Positions 11,365 to 23,469 of a DNA stretch of 64,000 nt are shown in pieces; the first letter of the stretch is position 1; every line of letters begins with the position of its first letter. Where the stretch lies: contig CM059575.1 of NCBI GenBank assembly GCA_030386875.1, forward strand, positions 40,516,859-40,580,858. Reading direction: 5' to 3'. Both the position numbers and the translations under genes were made by a program. This DNA comes from Morinoia aosen (taxonomy: Eukaryota; Arthropoda; Malacostraca; Amphipoda; Talitridae). Under the pieces are notes generated by a model, which made no database searches, had not been told where the DNA came from, and saw only the letters and a program-made list of their open reading frames with translations.

Positions 11365-12006
11365 CCCCTTACCCAACAATTTTTTCTTATAAACATTTTT
11401 TTTCAGACTAATTTTTTTATTATGGTTCTATATAGTATTTTTGACGCCGGTTATGAAAATAGTTTGTAATAACTTTTTCTTTCCATTTTTGTGGTTTACT
11501 TTTTATTTTGAAAATACCTTTGTCGGCAAAAACGAGTCAACTCGTCTTCCTATAAACCATATTTTTTACCATATTTTCTTAATTAACCTCAAAATTTTAT
11601 TACCAAATGCAAAGAGAATTGAAAACCTATTTTATTTTTTATTTTTATTACAATTGTTACCAAATATCTAGCAGTAATTATAATATGCATAATAAATGAA
11701 ATTCCTTTTCCGGCATTTTATTATGAACAAAATCAATTGAAAATTGTAAGTTGTTAGCAAAAAAATGAAACAAATGAATTTTATTTCCACAAATAAAAAA
11801 ATGGTATTTCCTCAGAGAGTACATGAAATTATTTTGAATGGTACTGTTCAAAATGAATGCATACGTTGATGCAAACAACACCCATCCGACGACAATGGCT
11901 GTCGGAGCATGTCTAGCAACAATGTCCTTGAAATCCCACAGCTCTACCCTATCGCCTGTGCCAGGCGAACGATTTGACGAGAATGCTCGTTTCACACGTA
12001 GAATGG
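11365..12006 (+). mobile_element. piggyBac-like non-autonomous element, left part (segment A)
   Basis: Starts CCCCTTACCCAAC next to TTAT (11361-11364). It matches, imperfectly, the inverted end at 49580-49595 (CCCCTTCCCCGCC read outward on the minus strand next to TTAA). The interior is very AT-rich, with an ACGAGTCAACTCGT inverted motif at 11531-11545. A ~210-bp segment (11796-12006) recurs at 49236-49453. The CDS-like ORFs across the centre exist only because the sequence is palindromic. The element stops at the palindrome loop. Confidence 0.6.
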
Positions 12007-12653
12007 TTCTACGTGTGAAACGTGTGAAACGAGCATTCTCGTCAAATCGTTCGCCTGGCGCAGGCGATAGGGTAGAGCTGTGGGATTTCAAGGACATTGT
12101 TGCTAGACATGCTCCGACAGCCATTGTCGTCGGATGGGTGTTGTTTGCATCAACGTATGCATTCATTTTGAACAGTACCATTCAAAATAATTTCATGTAC
12201 TCTCTGAGGAAATACCATTTTTTTATTTGTGGAAATAAAATTCATTTGTTTCATTTTTTTGCTAACAACTTACAATTTTCAATTGATTTTGTTCATAATA
12301 AAATGCCGGAAAAGGAATTTCATTTATTATGCATATTATAATTACTGCTAGATATTTGGTAACAATTGTAATAAAAATAAAAAATAAAATAGGTTTTCAA
12401 TTCTCTTTGCATTTGGTAATAAAATTGAGGTTAATTAAGAAAATATGGTAAAAAATATGGTTTATAGGAAGACGAGTTGACTCGTTTTTGCCGACAAAGG
12501 TATTTTCAAAATAAAAAGTAAACCACAAAAATGGAAAGAAAAAGTTATTACAAACTATTTTCATAACCGGCGTCAAAAATACTATATAGAACCATAATAA
12601 AAAAATTAGTCTGAAAAAAAATGTTTATAAGAAAAAATTGTTGGGTAAGGGGA
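12007..12653 (-). mobile_element. piggyBac-like element part A, mirrored copy
   Basis: Inverted copy of 11365-12006, ending at the GGGTAAGGGG terminus just before ATAA (12654-12657). It contains a 9-bp tandem duplication (CGTGTGAAA, 12012-12029 region) absent from the left arm and from the 49.4-kb copy. Confidence 0.6.
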
Positions 12654-13722
12654 TAACAAAGGGCATTTTAAAATTAACGGAAGAGAAACTGGACGCCCAA
12701 TCGACGAAAGTGCTGAGGAGGCTGTGCTAGATTCCTTTCGTTATAATCCTAAAGCTAACACGGGTAGAGTTGCAGCAGCTCTAGGATTACAGGACCACTG
12801 TAGTGTTTGGAGAATCATGAACGATGGTAATTTCCATCCATATCACTTTCAAAGAGTTCAAGCATTGAATCCTTGAGACTAGGAACTATGAGTGCAATTA
12901 GCAAAGTGGTACCTTTACAAAGAATTGCAAGAACCTTACTCGTCCGTGTATTGTTTTTGCATGAAACAAGATTCACTCGTGAAAGTGTTCAACTCCCACA
13001 ATGAACAAGAATGGGCACTTTGCAAACACCCAGATTGTGCGTGGATGTTTGTACCATCAACGGTACAGTGTTGTTGATTAGGCTGGTATCATCCATAACC
13101 AAATTATTGGACCTCGTGTCATGCCATCACCTCAATGGGAATAATTATAGAGTTTTCTTAGAAGAAGTACTTCCCAAGTTACTCAAAGGTATGCCACTTG
13201 CAATATGAAGAAGAATGTGGTTCCAGCATGATGGTGCTCCTGCACATTACCATGTTAGTGTCTGAAATTACCTGAATGGTCAACCTCCTAATAGCTGGAT
13301 TGGGCGAAAGGGTCCTGTTGCATGGCCTCCTAGATCTCCTGACATGACTCCCCTCGATTTTTTGGATGGGACACATGAAAAACCTTATTTATGCTACACC
13401 CATTGAATCAGAGGAAGTAGTGGCCAGAAATGCAGTGGCTGCTGGTGAGAATTCTGAAATGCCAGACATGTTTCCTAACATCCAGCAGTCGTTGAAGCTA
13501 AGATTGGAACAGTGCTCTGATGTATGTGGAGCACATTTTGAACAATTTTTGGGGAGTAAATTCAATGTAAATATTATGTCATTAAATTTCAGCCTTAAAA
13601 ACAATAAAAATCTATCTCAACAACCTGAATTCTTTTCTAAAAATTTCATAGAGGAATAAGTGTTTATTTGGCCATTTTCTATTTGGTGTGCAATTTTGTA
13701 CCCGTTTTTCTGAAACACCCCG
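12654..13722 (+). mobile_element. Mariner 3' portion, mirrored copy with transposase remnant
   Basis: Inverted copy of 10295-11364, ending CTGAAACACCCCG followed by TA (13723-13724). The transposase remnant runs in the plus direction from about 12660 to 13660. Single-base differences from the left arm (for example near 13028 and 13590) change one residue each. Confidence 0.85.
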
Positions 13723-13724
13723 TA

Positions 13725-14052
13725 CATGTACACATTGGTACGTCCACACACAAGTGCCCTAACTTCAGAAATTTTCGAGACACGAGTCGTCGACCTAGCA
13801 ATTTTCTGCTTTGTAATACAAAAAATGTTTAACGTACGAGCGAGTTTCCTCCGCCTTAGTCAGCGTGCTTGTTTGCCTTGCTCTGGATGCATCTTTTATA
13901 AGTTGTGCTTGCTTTTTTGCATTTACGATGAACTTCATTTTACTACTTCTTTTCTCTCTGTTAGGAGAAAGTGAGTGGAAAGATTGATGCTCAGGAGAAG
14001 ATGATGTCTATTAAATTAAGGCGTAAAATCATACATAAACATGAGGATAGTA
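13725..14052. other. Mirror of the flank 9965-10292
   Basis: Inverted copy of the unassigned flank. Nothing recognised. Confidence 0.5.
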
Positions 14053-14405
14053 CCCGTCAGGGGGATACAACTATTGTATCTATGGGAATTAGCGCTCCCA
14101 GGGGGACAATGTGAGGGCCCGAGCTAAAGGTTAGGTAGGCTTCCTTTTTGTTAAAAATAACATAGGTTTTTGTTTTGTTACGGACCATCTTTTTTCGGTT
14201 CACTGCTGTCCTGTTTTTTCAGCACCTACTACTTTCTTCTTCCACTTTGATCTTGTTTCATGAACTTCTTTCTCATCTTACTGTTTCTATGCCTTTTCTG
14301 CATAGATTCCACGTTTCCTTAACTCCATACTAAATAGTGCCTTCTTCCTTCCTCTCTTTAGATCTCATTTGTTGAGGATAGGGAGGCTTAAACTAACTAA
14401 TAAAC
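14053..14405 (+). mobile_element. SINE-like retroposon, mirrored copy
   Basis: Inverted copy of 9612-9964 with the same 17-bp target duplication on both sides. Confidence 0.75.
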
Positions 14406-14450
14406 TAAACATGAGGATAGTAAGCAAGTGACTGACTTGCCGAAGCAGTA

Positions 14451-14610
14451 AAAACGGCAAAGGACGCGATTTTCACCACATTCAACTGAGCAAACGGCCC
14501 AAGACGCGCTTTTCAGCTCCACAACCTTGCAATTGGCCCAAGATGCACTTTTCACCTACGACGACTGGGCAAACGGAGTAAGACGTGATTTTCACCACGT
14601 TCAACCGAGC
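14451..14610. repeat. Four-copy ~40-bp minisatellite, mirrored copy
   Basis: Inverted copy of 9407-9566. Confidence 0.75.
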
Positions 14611-15436
14611 AAACTTCAATTATATGTACTGTACATAAACAGAAGGAATCAATAAAAGGTATAATGCCAGCTAGGAGCACTCCGTTTGCGTAAGTTGGCT
14701 GATTTCCAAGGTAAATACACGTTATAAAACCATATTATTTTTTTACATTCTCCTTTATAATGTTGTTACACAATATTTTTTATTTATAAATGCATCTTTC
14801 TCATTCAAAAACATCTAACAGAAACAACTGGGATGGCTTTTTGCGACATTTCAAATAATTTCAAAAGAGTAAATTCTTTTGAGATGAGAGCATATTGACG
14901 TATGAGCAACGTCGCGCAACGAATTAAATTCATATCTCGTGGCTCCATTATGAATATATGTATATTTACTTACAATTATATAAATTTTGTTCAAGACTTA
15001 TTGTTTGGTGCCCCATTAGTATACTAATTAAATCTATATGATTGATTCAATATGAATGAATTTGTTATATGTATAGTTACGACAGACTCATTTCTTCCTT
15101 TGTTCGTAGTTTCATTACAAACTAGGTTCAATATGCTGAATTAAAGAGGCTTAAAGATGGGTTCCCTTCTAGGCTCTTCAGGGTGTGGTCTACCATTAAA
15201 GACGGGCGAGGACATATTCAGATGAAAAAGAGCCTCTATGGATACTGGCTCAATCAGCAGGCAGGGCTGGGGAGCCTCGGTTCGAAGAATCTGACCCAAC
15301 GTTGCGCAATCTCTAGGTGCAAGCCTGTGCATGTTCCATTAAAGCACAAAGGGAAAGTTGAGTTTGAGGGTTTGGTGTATCCAATCAAGTAGATTTTGAG
15401 CAAAATTATGTAGTTCAAACTTCTTAATCACTCCAG

Positions 15437-15751
15437 GATTTAACCTGCATACAACACAACACACACCGATCTCTAATCTGCATACACCACAACACACACT
15501 GATTTAACCTGTACACACAACACACACCAATTTGATCTGCACACCTAACACGCACCAATTTGAAATGCACTCATAATACACACCAATTGGTCTGCACACA
15601 CAACACACTCCAATTTGTCTGCAGACACACCTATTTGATCTGCGCACACAACACACACCGATCTGATCTGCATACACACCACACCAATTTGATCTGCACA
15701 CACACACACCAATTTGATCTGTACACACGACATACACCGATCTGATCTACA
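15437..15751. repeat. CA/GT-rich minisatellite, mirrored copy
   Basis: Inverted copy of 8262-8580 with fewer dinucleotides in one GT run, giving a 4-bp shorter array. Confidence 0.9.
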
Positions 15752-17883
15752 AAATCTGCAAGACGCTTATTTATTGTTTGGAGGGAGAGGAACACTTTCA
15801 GTTGGCTTCAACCAGCAGTCTTGGATACCTAAGCACGACACGTAATAAGCACCGCCGACTTACTGTTTCTTTAGTAAAGCGCAGCTTCTCACTGCGGCGG
15901 TGCGATGACGACCGTAAGTGCATTACTCTTGTCTCACATGGTGGTCACTGCTCAGGGAATTTTTCCGATTGCTGTCGCTGCAGCTCCAAATAAGAATTTG
16001 TTCATTTCAAGGTAGTTAGAAGAGTTGAGATCTTCAGTAACGACGGACGATGTGACGCACGGTCAGAAGCGTGTTCGCTGTTGATGAATACTGAAGAAGG
16101 TCAAGTAATTTCCCTAGAGTGAGGTCAGACGTGGGCTTTCCTGGGAATAACTCAGAGGACAAATAGTGGCATGAAAAAAGCCGATGGTGGGAGTTATCAA
16201 GTGGATTGCAAGGCATCCTGATAGTTGAAGCCAATGATGCACCGTTACTGCTGAAACCGCCATAAGAACAACCGTCTTTAACTAACTAAAAAGAGCTCAG
16301 TTTCGACGCTAGGAATCGCGGCTAAAAATTTTTCAATCCCCAAAAATTTTCAGTGCAAATGTACTCATATTCACTACATCATCTTGACAAGATAAATTTT
16401 CAATATAGAGATAATAAAACTTAACACAGACACATTTACAATAAGGAACATAATACATCTCTACCGAAACTTTAGTCTTTTCCTGCTTTGACCGTCTGCT
16501 ATGCGCCTTGATCTCCCCAAACGCTACGGCATTTGCTGGCACTGTCGCCGCCGCCGCTGCTACTGCTGCTGTCGTCGCTTGGGCTATTCGGGTACACTAC
16601 AATGCTCGGAGGCAGACTGCAGCCGAGGACCACCGTCTATTTCGGCATAAATAAAGAGGATAATCAAAGAAGTATGGAGTTTTACCGATTCTCCTGTGCG
16701 TCGTTTCTTAGCAGTTATTGCTGTTACTTCATCAAGATTGTTAGTTTCTACGGATCGTGTAATAACTATCAGAAAAAAGCTAGCTTCGAGCTGAGGGTCA
16801 CGTGGTAATTCTTCGTCATTTATTGCAAGTGTAAAATGACGAACACATTTATAGTTATTATGAATTGATTGTTTTAACATTGCATGTTCTTTTTTTTGTC
16901 GTAAGTCTGAATCAACTCGCTTCTTGTTTCACAGAATTACTGCCTCTGATGGAAGGTAAGGTCTAGATTCACGATACAAACTTTTTTTACCTATATTTGA
17001 TGGCAGAATTCATTCTCCTACACCCATTGCACAACTTTTCAAATACTTTCTGACTTAAGAGAAACTACTTTCCTCCCACAATTGCTTGCATAAATGTTAA
17101 TGCTCCAAGATGGTACAAAAACATCCATAAGATCTGCAACACACGCCGATCTGATCTGTGCACATTGCAACACACAAATCTGATCAAATGTATAAAATCT
17201 GTATCACGATACAAGGTTGGACGTGTGAGTCCTTTTTGTCGATAGAGGGATTTAAGCACCGATAGTCAGAGTAGAAAAGAGGATTAAAGAGGTGAAATGC
17301 ACAGGAAGAGGATGGTCAGAAAAGGTAGGAAAAATAGAATAGCAGGAATAGCATAGTGTGCATTACGAGTCTGCCTCAGGGCGGTCAGCATGGGATAATG
17401 GCAAAATTTATAGATTTACTTGACTTCATTTTAATGTTGAACACGTGAGTTTATGGGTGCAATTAATCACACAGACTACTTGAACGAAATGGCACATGTA
17501 ATGAATGATGCAAAAATAAAGCAAACGCAAGGTTTGCACTGGGATTATCGACGTACAAATTAAATACTAAATGGCATTTCAAAAGAGAGAAATGTACACT
17601 GCGATTCATAATGAGCGTTAGCGAGCAACCACATAATTTACTGTTAGACAAAAGTTTATGACACCTAAAAACATAAAGTGCAATACGTTAGATGAAACAC
17701 TTTCATCAAGAAGTGCTATGGCGCCGGTGCGACCCAAAAGTTTAAGCGCACCATTCATGCTGCAACTCACCGACGACATTACGAAGGACATGCGCGTCCC
17801 CAAATATACCTGCACGTGGTGTCATCTATGACAATTACCCCCAACAAAATATTTTTCACCATGAACACACATATTGAGGCTCA
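15752..17883. other. Mirror of the unassigned stretch 6130-8261
   Basis: Inverted copy of the non-coding stretch with a few single-base differences. No gene recognised. Confidence 0.5.
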
Positions 17884-17887
17884 TTAA

Positions 17888-20439
17888 CACTTTGACTGCG
17901 ACGTGCGCCATATATGGTACACGTAATGATGACCCAAATTGCGACGTACGCCATATATGGTACACGCGTTGAAAAATATTCCTTTCTAAAAAATTCGTTC
18001 ATGACGCAAACCAGGGTCACCTCCTTATGGTGGCATGATGTAATATTGAGAAAAAAGGTCAAAAATATATAATAATATAAATTTAATCAGAAATAAAAGT
18101 GGTACAAATCAAACACACGCTGCTAAATGTGTATAAACATAAAAATGCATGATGAAACCGAAACAAAAAGATATTCCACTATTCCGATGTTAGAACACGT
18201 ACTCCTGGCTCAAGCATCAAGTATTTAAGATGAAACAATAAACACTGGACTCATGTAAGCCCACCTAAACTCGTGACGAATGTTTCAATGAGAAGCAAGA
18301 TACGCAGAGAATTGGATTTCCATCACAGGAGTCACAAAAGGTATTCACTCTCTTGGCTGTTCATCTCGCTACTGAACTGCCTTCGTTGTTAGCGATAATA
18401 TCATTGCAGGACCTGCAGCGTTTTCGTGTTTTGGTTTTTGGCCCTTTAGCTTCAAGTAATGCATGGCGGGAACGCATGCCTCCAATATCGACACGCTTTG
18501 GTCCTGGAAGCATTTCTTCATTCAGTTTTCCTGTAATGAGTGACATCACTAGACATTCTTTGAATTCGGTGATACCCATTGTATTTTGTGGGCTATAAAA
18601 CTGATTGTACAGTGCCCAGGCATTTGTTACAGCAGTTCCGGTCAACAACTCAATTGATAATTTACGGTACCACTTCATGCCTCTTCTGAGAGCAGTATTG
18701 TAAGACATCATCTGATCCGATTTATCAACTCCCATTTTAGCTGTATTGTACTCCAGTACGCTTTGTGGCTTGATTATTTCAGTGCCATGTCGATTCTTTT
18801 TCCCTGAGGGTAGTAGATTGCCTGGATGTTCAGGCACAGTAGACAATGATAGCCCGTTCCTTTTATCTTTCCAGTTGCAAACTTTCACTCCTTTGCTGTT
18901 CATCAAACCTGCGATTTCTCCTTCAGCTTGACCTTTGTAATAGAGCGAGGCAATTGTTTTCTGTTTGCTCGCACAGTTCCGCAGTAGTACGTTTTTTCCT
19001 GTAAGACTTTTTCGGCCAAGGGAACAGACGAATAAAAATTGTCTTCATAAGTAGGTAATCACTGCTGAAAAGCTCAAGGAGAACTGGCCTCAAAAGCTCA
19101 AGGACAACAGACTATGAATGCTGAAATGTTGGGTCTTTGGCAATGTTGCCTGAATATACGAGAAAGTTCCATGTGTACGCATTGGGTGTGCAGAGCTTAT
19201 ACACATATATTCCATATTTATGAGCTTTTCCAGTAATGTATTGTCTAATGAGAACTCTCCCTCTGAAAGGCATCAGAGACTTGTCAATAACAACACTTGA
19301 TCCCGGAGTGTACACTGACCTGCAGTTCTAAGCCAGACTGTCAATAAGTGGCTGGATTTTCTGCAACCTGTTTTGCCGATCAATCACTTCATTGTCATAA
19401 AAGTGAAGCATATTCAGTAGAAACTGGAATCTGTCTCTGGTCATGTGACTTTGAATGAAAGAATAATTGTAAATTTCTTTTTTGGACCAGTAGTGCTCAA
19501 TTTTTGATGCCTGAAAAAGACCCATGCATGTAACAATCCCAAGAAACTTTCCAATTTCATGGGAATCTGTGGGTATCCATTTGGCTAGCCTTGATTTCCT
19601 TGTCACTGCCTTTGACTGAAGAGTTTGAGTGACGTACCGATTTGTTTAATTCACAATAGAATCTATTGTTTCATCAGTAACAAAGAGCGAATATAAATCC
19701 AAAGGCAATACCGAATTATTCTCTCCGCTTGGCGTTGCATGCTTCAAAAGCTACTCTTTTCCATAAAATCTGAAAGATCGCTGTGAAGCAACAATTGAAG
19801 TCCACGAATTGTTCGCATGTTCTTCAGAGTTATCAATTTCTCTATCATTATCTTCAGTTTCGCTTACAACATGAACTGGCGAATCGTTTTCAAAACTGGC
19901 AGAAGAATTTTCTTATGATGAATTTGGATTCCAGTCGCTACTTGATGAACTGCAGTTAGAGGAAGAATCGTCCTCATGTTGTCAATGGCACCGAGCACCG
20001 TAAAATGATGATGGATCCATGGGTCGGCAAAAAAAGTCAATACGGTGCCTACACTAATAATATACGTGAAGATAAATTGGATCTACATAAGAAAACTTAT
20101 ATGGGGATTTTTCAAGTCAGTTAAATCTCGCCGTGTACCTTATGTTGCGCACGATGCTCCCTATGTTTACAAGTTCACTTACATGCAACATGAGCCACTT
20201 TTGGTACACGAACACCGTGACGCTATATGGTGCACGATGCCCACTAAGAAAGCAGTTATTCTGAGAAACGTGTACCAATTTAGGCTCACTGTTTTTATGT
20301 CAGAATCGTATAGAACTCACAGTTAGTAATGCGGCGCACACCCTCCCTCCTCACTGTCAGCTCTACAACTGAAGTTACACAGGTTTGAACACGTCGCCCC
20401 GCAGGCAAACAGGCTATTTTGGGAGGCGCAGTCAAAGTG
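17888..20439 (-). mobile_element. piggyBac-family transposon, mirrored copy
   Basis: Inverted copy of 3574-6125 with TTAA at 17884-17887 and 20440-20443 and the same 13-bp terminal inverted repeats. Same length, 2552 bp. Confidence 0.92.
18265..20020 (-). pseudogene. piggyBac transposase, mirrored broken copy
   Basis: Inverted copy of 3993-5748 with the same in-frame stops, so the gene was already dead before the duplication. Residues at the three catalytic positions are unchanged. One base differs just upstream of the ATG (near 20026), turning the acceptor-like GCAG of the left copy into GCCG. Confidence 0.88.
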
Positions 20440-20443
20440 TTAA

Positions 20444-21169
20444 TTGCTGACAACTCTGGGGTGCTTTTCCACGCACCCTCATTGAAACACATGATTATCC
20501 CAATTCTACATATACTCATCACGGACCAAATTTAGCTGATTTCACAATTTGAACCCATTTATGGTGCTTTTTCATTTATCTCTATAATAATGAGTTCGCG
20601 ATTTCCATTAGCCACACCCCCAACCCCACCCCTGTTCTTCTGATATGTGCTGTCGCTGTTGCTTCAATGTCGACTCCATCTGATGTGGGTGGTACTCAAC
20701 CGAGTACTCAGAGTACCGTTGCGGCGCGGCGGTGCTGACCGACGCCTGGCTATCTTCCGACGTTTACCGACTCGCTGGTTGTTGCGCTTCGTTTGTGTTA
20801 AGAGATATCGACCCCCATTCTTCTGCGATTGTGATGTTGCGGTTAACTTGATGTCGATTCGAGCAGGCCACTGCATGTTGCCTCACTCGATGCTCGTAGA
20901 ATACTTGACCTTTCGTAGATTTCATCAGCGTACACTTGCACCAAGGGGTTTGTGAATCTGGCTTTCTTGCAGGAGTTAAAACATCAGAGGCGCTCTTTCA
21001 AACTTGTAGAGAACTGGTCAATCCACTTGCTATTCACTCTTCATGATCATACATGCCTCTTTCACGGCTGGCACCACTTCCGGTGCTTTCATTTAGTCTG
21101 CGCACTATGCTGGGGAATATGTTATGCTCTTGACGCATTAATGCTTTATTTTCTGTTGGATTTGCATTG
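20444..21169. other. Mirror of the unassigned stretch 2844-3569
   Basis: Inverted copy. Nothing recognised. Confidence 0.5.
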
Positions 21170-21177
21170 TCCTTATG

Positions 21178-22878
21178 CAGGGTTGGCACATAAAAAACCC
21201 ACCCAAAAAAGCCCAAAAAAACCCACGTAAAAAAAACCACTAAATAGTTTTTTTGGGGGGCTTTTTGGGGTTTTATTAGTGCTATTTGAATTTCACTTGT
21301 TTTCAAGCTTATTGAATCAAAATGAGCTAAATATTTATATTGTCAAAAATTTGTCCAAAGCATTTGCATGACAACACTATGACAATAAATATTTAAAAAA
21401 AAACACTATGGAAATAAAATAAGAAAAACTCTAATCGCAAAAAAAAATCGAGGGGCTAGTATATTTCGATGAGTTCCATTTCCAAAGTAAAAAAACAAAA
21501 ATTAAGAAACAAATGCAGTTTGACTATTTGAGAGTAAAGAGACTTCTGAATTCTTCCTCTGTCTTCTAGACTATGTAGACCGCTACTACAGTACTACTGT
21601 ATTTCTCTTTCTGCATCCACTGCCATTTTATCGTTGTCATCCACAACATGATCATTGGCGAGGTGGCGATATAATAAGCCCAATTTCTGTGCGCATTCCG
21701 ATCCTAATCTATTTCTCAATTTATTCCGCACAGTTCCAAATGTTTAGAAAATGCTCTCAACGGATCCTGAACTTGCAAAGCAAGAATGAAGATTGCTTAT
21801 AAACTTGCAGAAACCCTCTGCCAGTGTTTTTGTAAGAATCTGCATTTTCTGCTGTTTCATGTCTTGAATATCCCACCATCAACGAGAGTAGTCATTGTCT
21901 TAGTGATATTCTTGTTGAACATGTGTTTTGGGAAGATGTTGGAGTCCTTCAATTTATACAAATAAATCGCACCGATCAACTCCGGATTGTACTCAGCCAA
22001 CCACTCTTCAATATCTGTCTCCTGTGAGAGCTTTGCCTGAAATAAGTCTAACAATTATAGTCAGATGGGGTAAGACACGACCGCAGCCATCATGGGGTAA
22101 TAAAGTAAATAAACGACTGGCCTATGGTGAGCATTCAAGCTGCACTGGAACAAATTTGACGATGGAATCTGTTAGAGCATTTACTTCCAATCATTTTAGT
22201 GTTTGTTGCTATCCTGTACTGCAAAAAGTGATTTTTTTGACAAATTTTTAAAAACATTTTAGGCATGTCACTACATGTTGTAACATGTAACAGTGTGGTT
22301 GACTGACTTGGCTTGCGCTGCTAAGCCCTCCGGCTCACACAATACACATGTTAAGTTGTTAACAGCATGACTGTTAAGTGATGTGCAGCTGTCTTGCTTC
22401 AAGTTGCTTGTGGTGGTTACTTATGATCTGCATGGTGCTTCCCTCACACACGACTTGCGTCTGTCAGCTGCTAAAAACGACTTACTATGAATTGACAAGC
22501 ATAGCAATTCTCTTTGCACATCTTATATCTTTACAGACTGCACAGCTATGTCCCTATGCATATGGTTATTGGTAAGTGGTAATTGTGATGGACAAACTTA
22601 ATTCATATATGGTTCTAATAATGTAATAATTCATATAAGAATGTAATATAATGTTGGAAATAAAGTAATCAAACAACAATATTTACTCAATAAGTGTATA
22701 CAAATCTGGAAAAGAGGCAACTGGAGCTATGTGAATAACTTTTAAACCAAAACAGGTATTACAAAAAAACAATAAAGCCCCATAAAACCCAATAAAACCC
22801 CCCCAAAAAAAATTTAACCAAAAAAAAACGTGTGGGTTGGGTTTTTTTAAAAAAAACCCAGGGTTTTTTCCATCCCTG
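21178..22878 (-). mobile_element. hAT-family transposon, mirrored copy
   Basis: Inverted copy of 1133-2835 with target duplications TCCTTATG at 21170-21177 and 22879-22886. It differs from the left copy in homopolymer lengths (for example a T10 run near 1183 is A8 here), which is either slippage or sequencing noise. Confidence 0.85.
21594..22054 (-). pseudogene. hAT transposase remnant, mirrored copy
   Basis: Inverted copy of 1959-2419 with the same frameshift and the same stop inside the dimerisation motif. Confidence 0.72.
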
Positions 22879-23120
22879 TCCTTATGCCAGGAACGCCGGC
22901 GACTGCCGGTTCCCGGCTCGCACACAAATTCTGCGTCTCTCTTGCTGCGTAACTGAGAGAAAAAGACCTCCTCTCACTTCTTGCTACCTTCTTTTATGGG
23001 TTTCACTTGGTTCCTTCTAGAAGGTTCTCGAATTTTCGCTGTTAAAATGACAGCATTCTAAACCTGATTGGTGAAGTTCTTGCTTGTTCCGACGCCTTCG
23101 AATTCTCATTAGTTCCGTCC

Positions 23121-23469
23121 CCTCAGGGGGATACAACTGTTGTATCTATGGGAATTAGCGCTCCCAGGGGGACTATGTGAGGGCTCGAGCTAAAGGTTAG
23201 GTAGGCTTCCTTTTTGTTGTAATAGAATAGGTTTTGTTTTGTGACGGACCATCTTTTTTCGGTTCACTGCTGTCCTGTTTTTTCACCACCTACTACTTTC
23301 TTCTTCAACTTTTTCTTGTTTCATGAACTTCTTTCCTAGCTTACCGTTTTTGTGCACCTTGTGCATAGATTCCGCGTTCCCTCAACTCCATACTAAATGG
23401 TGCCTTCCTTTTTTCTCTCTTGGAACATCTTTGTCGTGGTTAAGGGAGGCTAAAACTTTCTTATATAAT
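23121..23469 (+). mobile_element. SINE-like retroposon monomer, mirrored and truncated
   Basis: Inverted copy of 542-890 only. The head-side target duplication is present (23105-23120), but the second partial unit and the other duplication are missing because the palindrome ends at 23469. Confidence 0.65.

Larger units (their letters stand above)
542..12003 (+). repeat. Left arm (L1) of an 11.46-kb giant palindrome
   Basis: This stretch is repeated in reverse complement at 12007-23469. Paired coordinates sum to about 24010-24019, shifting by a few bases at the minisatellite, at homopolymers and at a 9-bp tandem duplication (CGTGTGAAA) next to the centre. The loop is only TGG (12004-12006). 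The arms are almost but not exactly identical; single-base differences are visible near 4010, 6270, 7080, 8880, 10433, 10987 and 11959. It contains the hAT, piggyBac, minisatellites, SINE-like retroposon, mariner 3' half and part A of a piggyBac-like element. Confidence 0.95.
12007..23469 (-). repeat. Right arm (L1 inverted) of the giant palindrome
   Basis: Reverse complement of 542-12003. It begins directly after the TGG loop and ends at 23469, where it passes without microhomology into the left arm of the second palindrome. All features of the left arm recur here on the opposite strand and are listed separately where boundaries could be read. Confidence 0.95.

Noticed and set aside
11678-12341. 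Opposed 167-codon ORFs across the first palindrome centre
   Set aside because: They exist only because the same AT-rich sequence is read into its own complement; no motif, and the frame differs in the unbroken copy at 49.3 kb.
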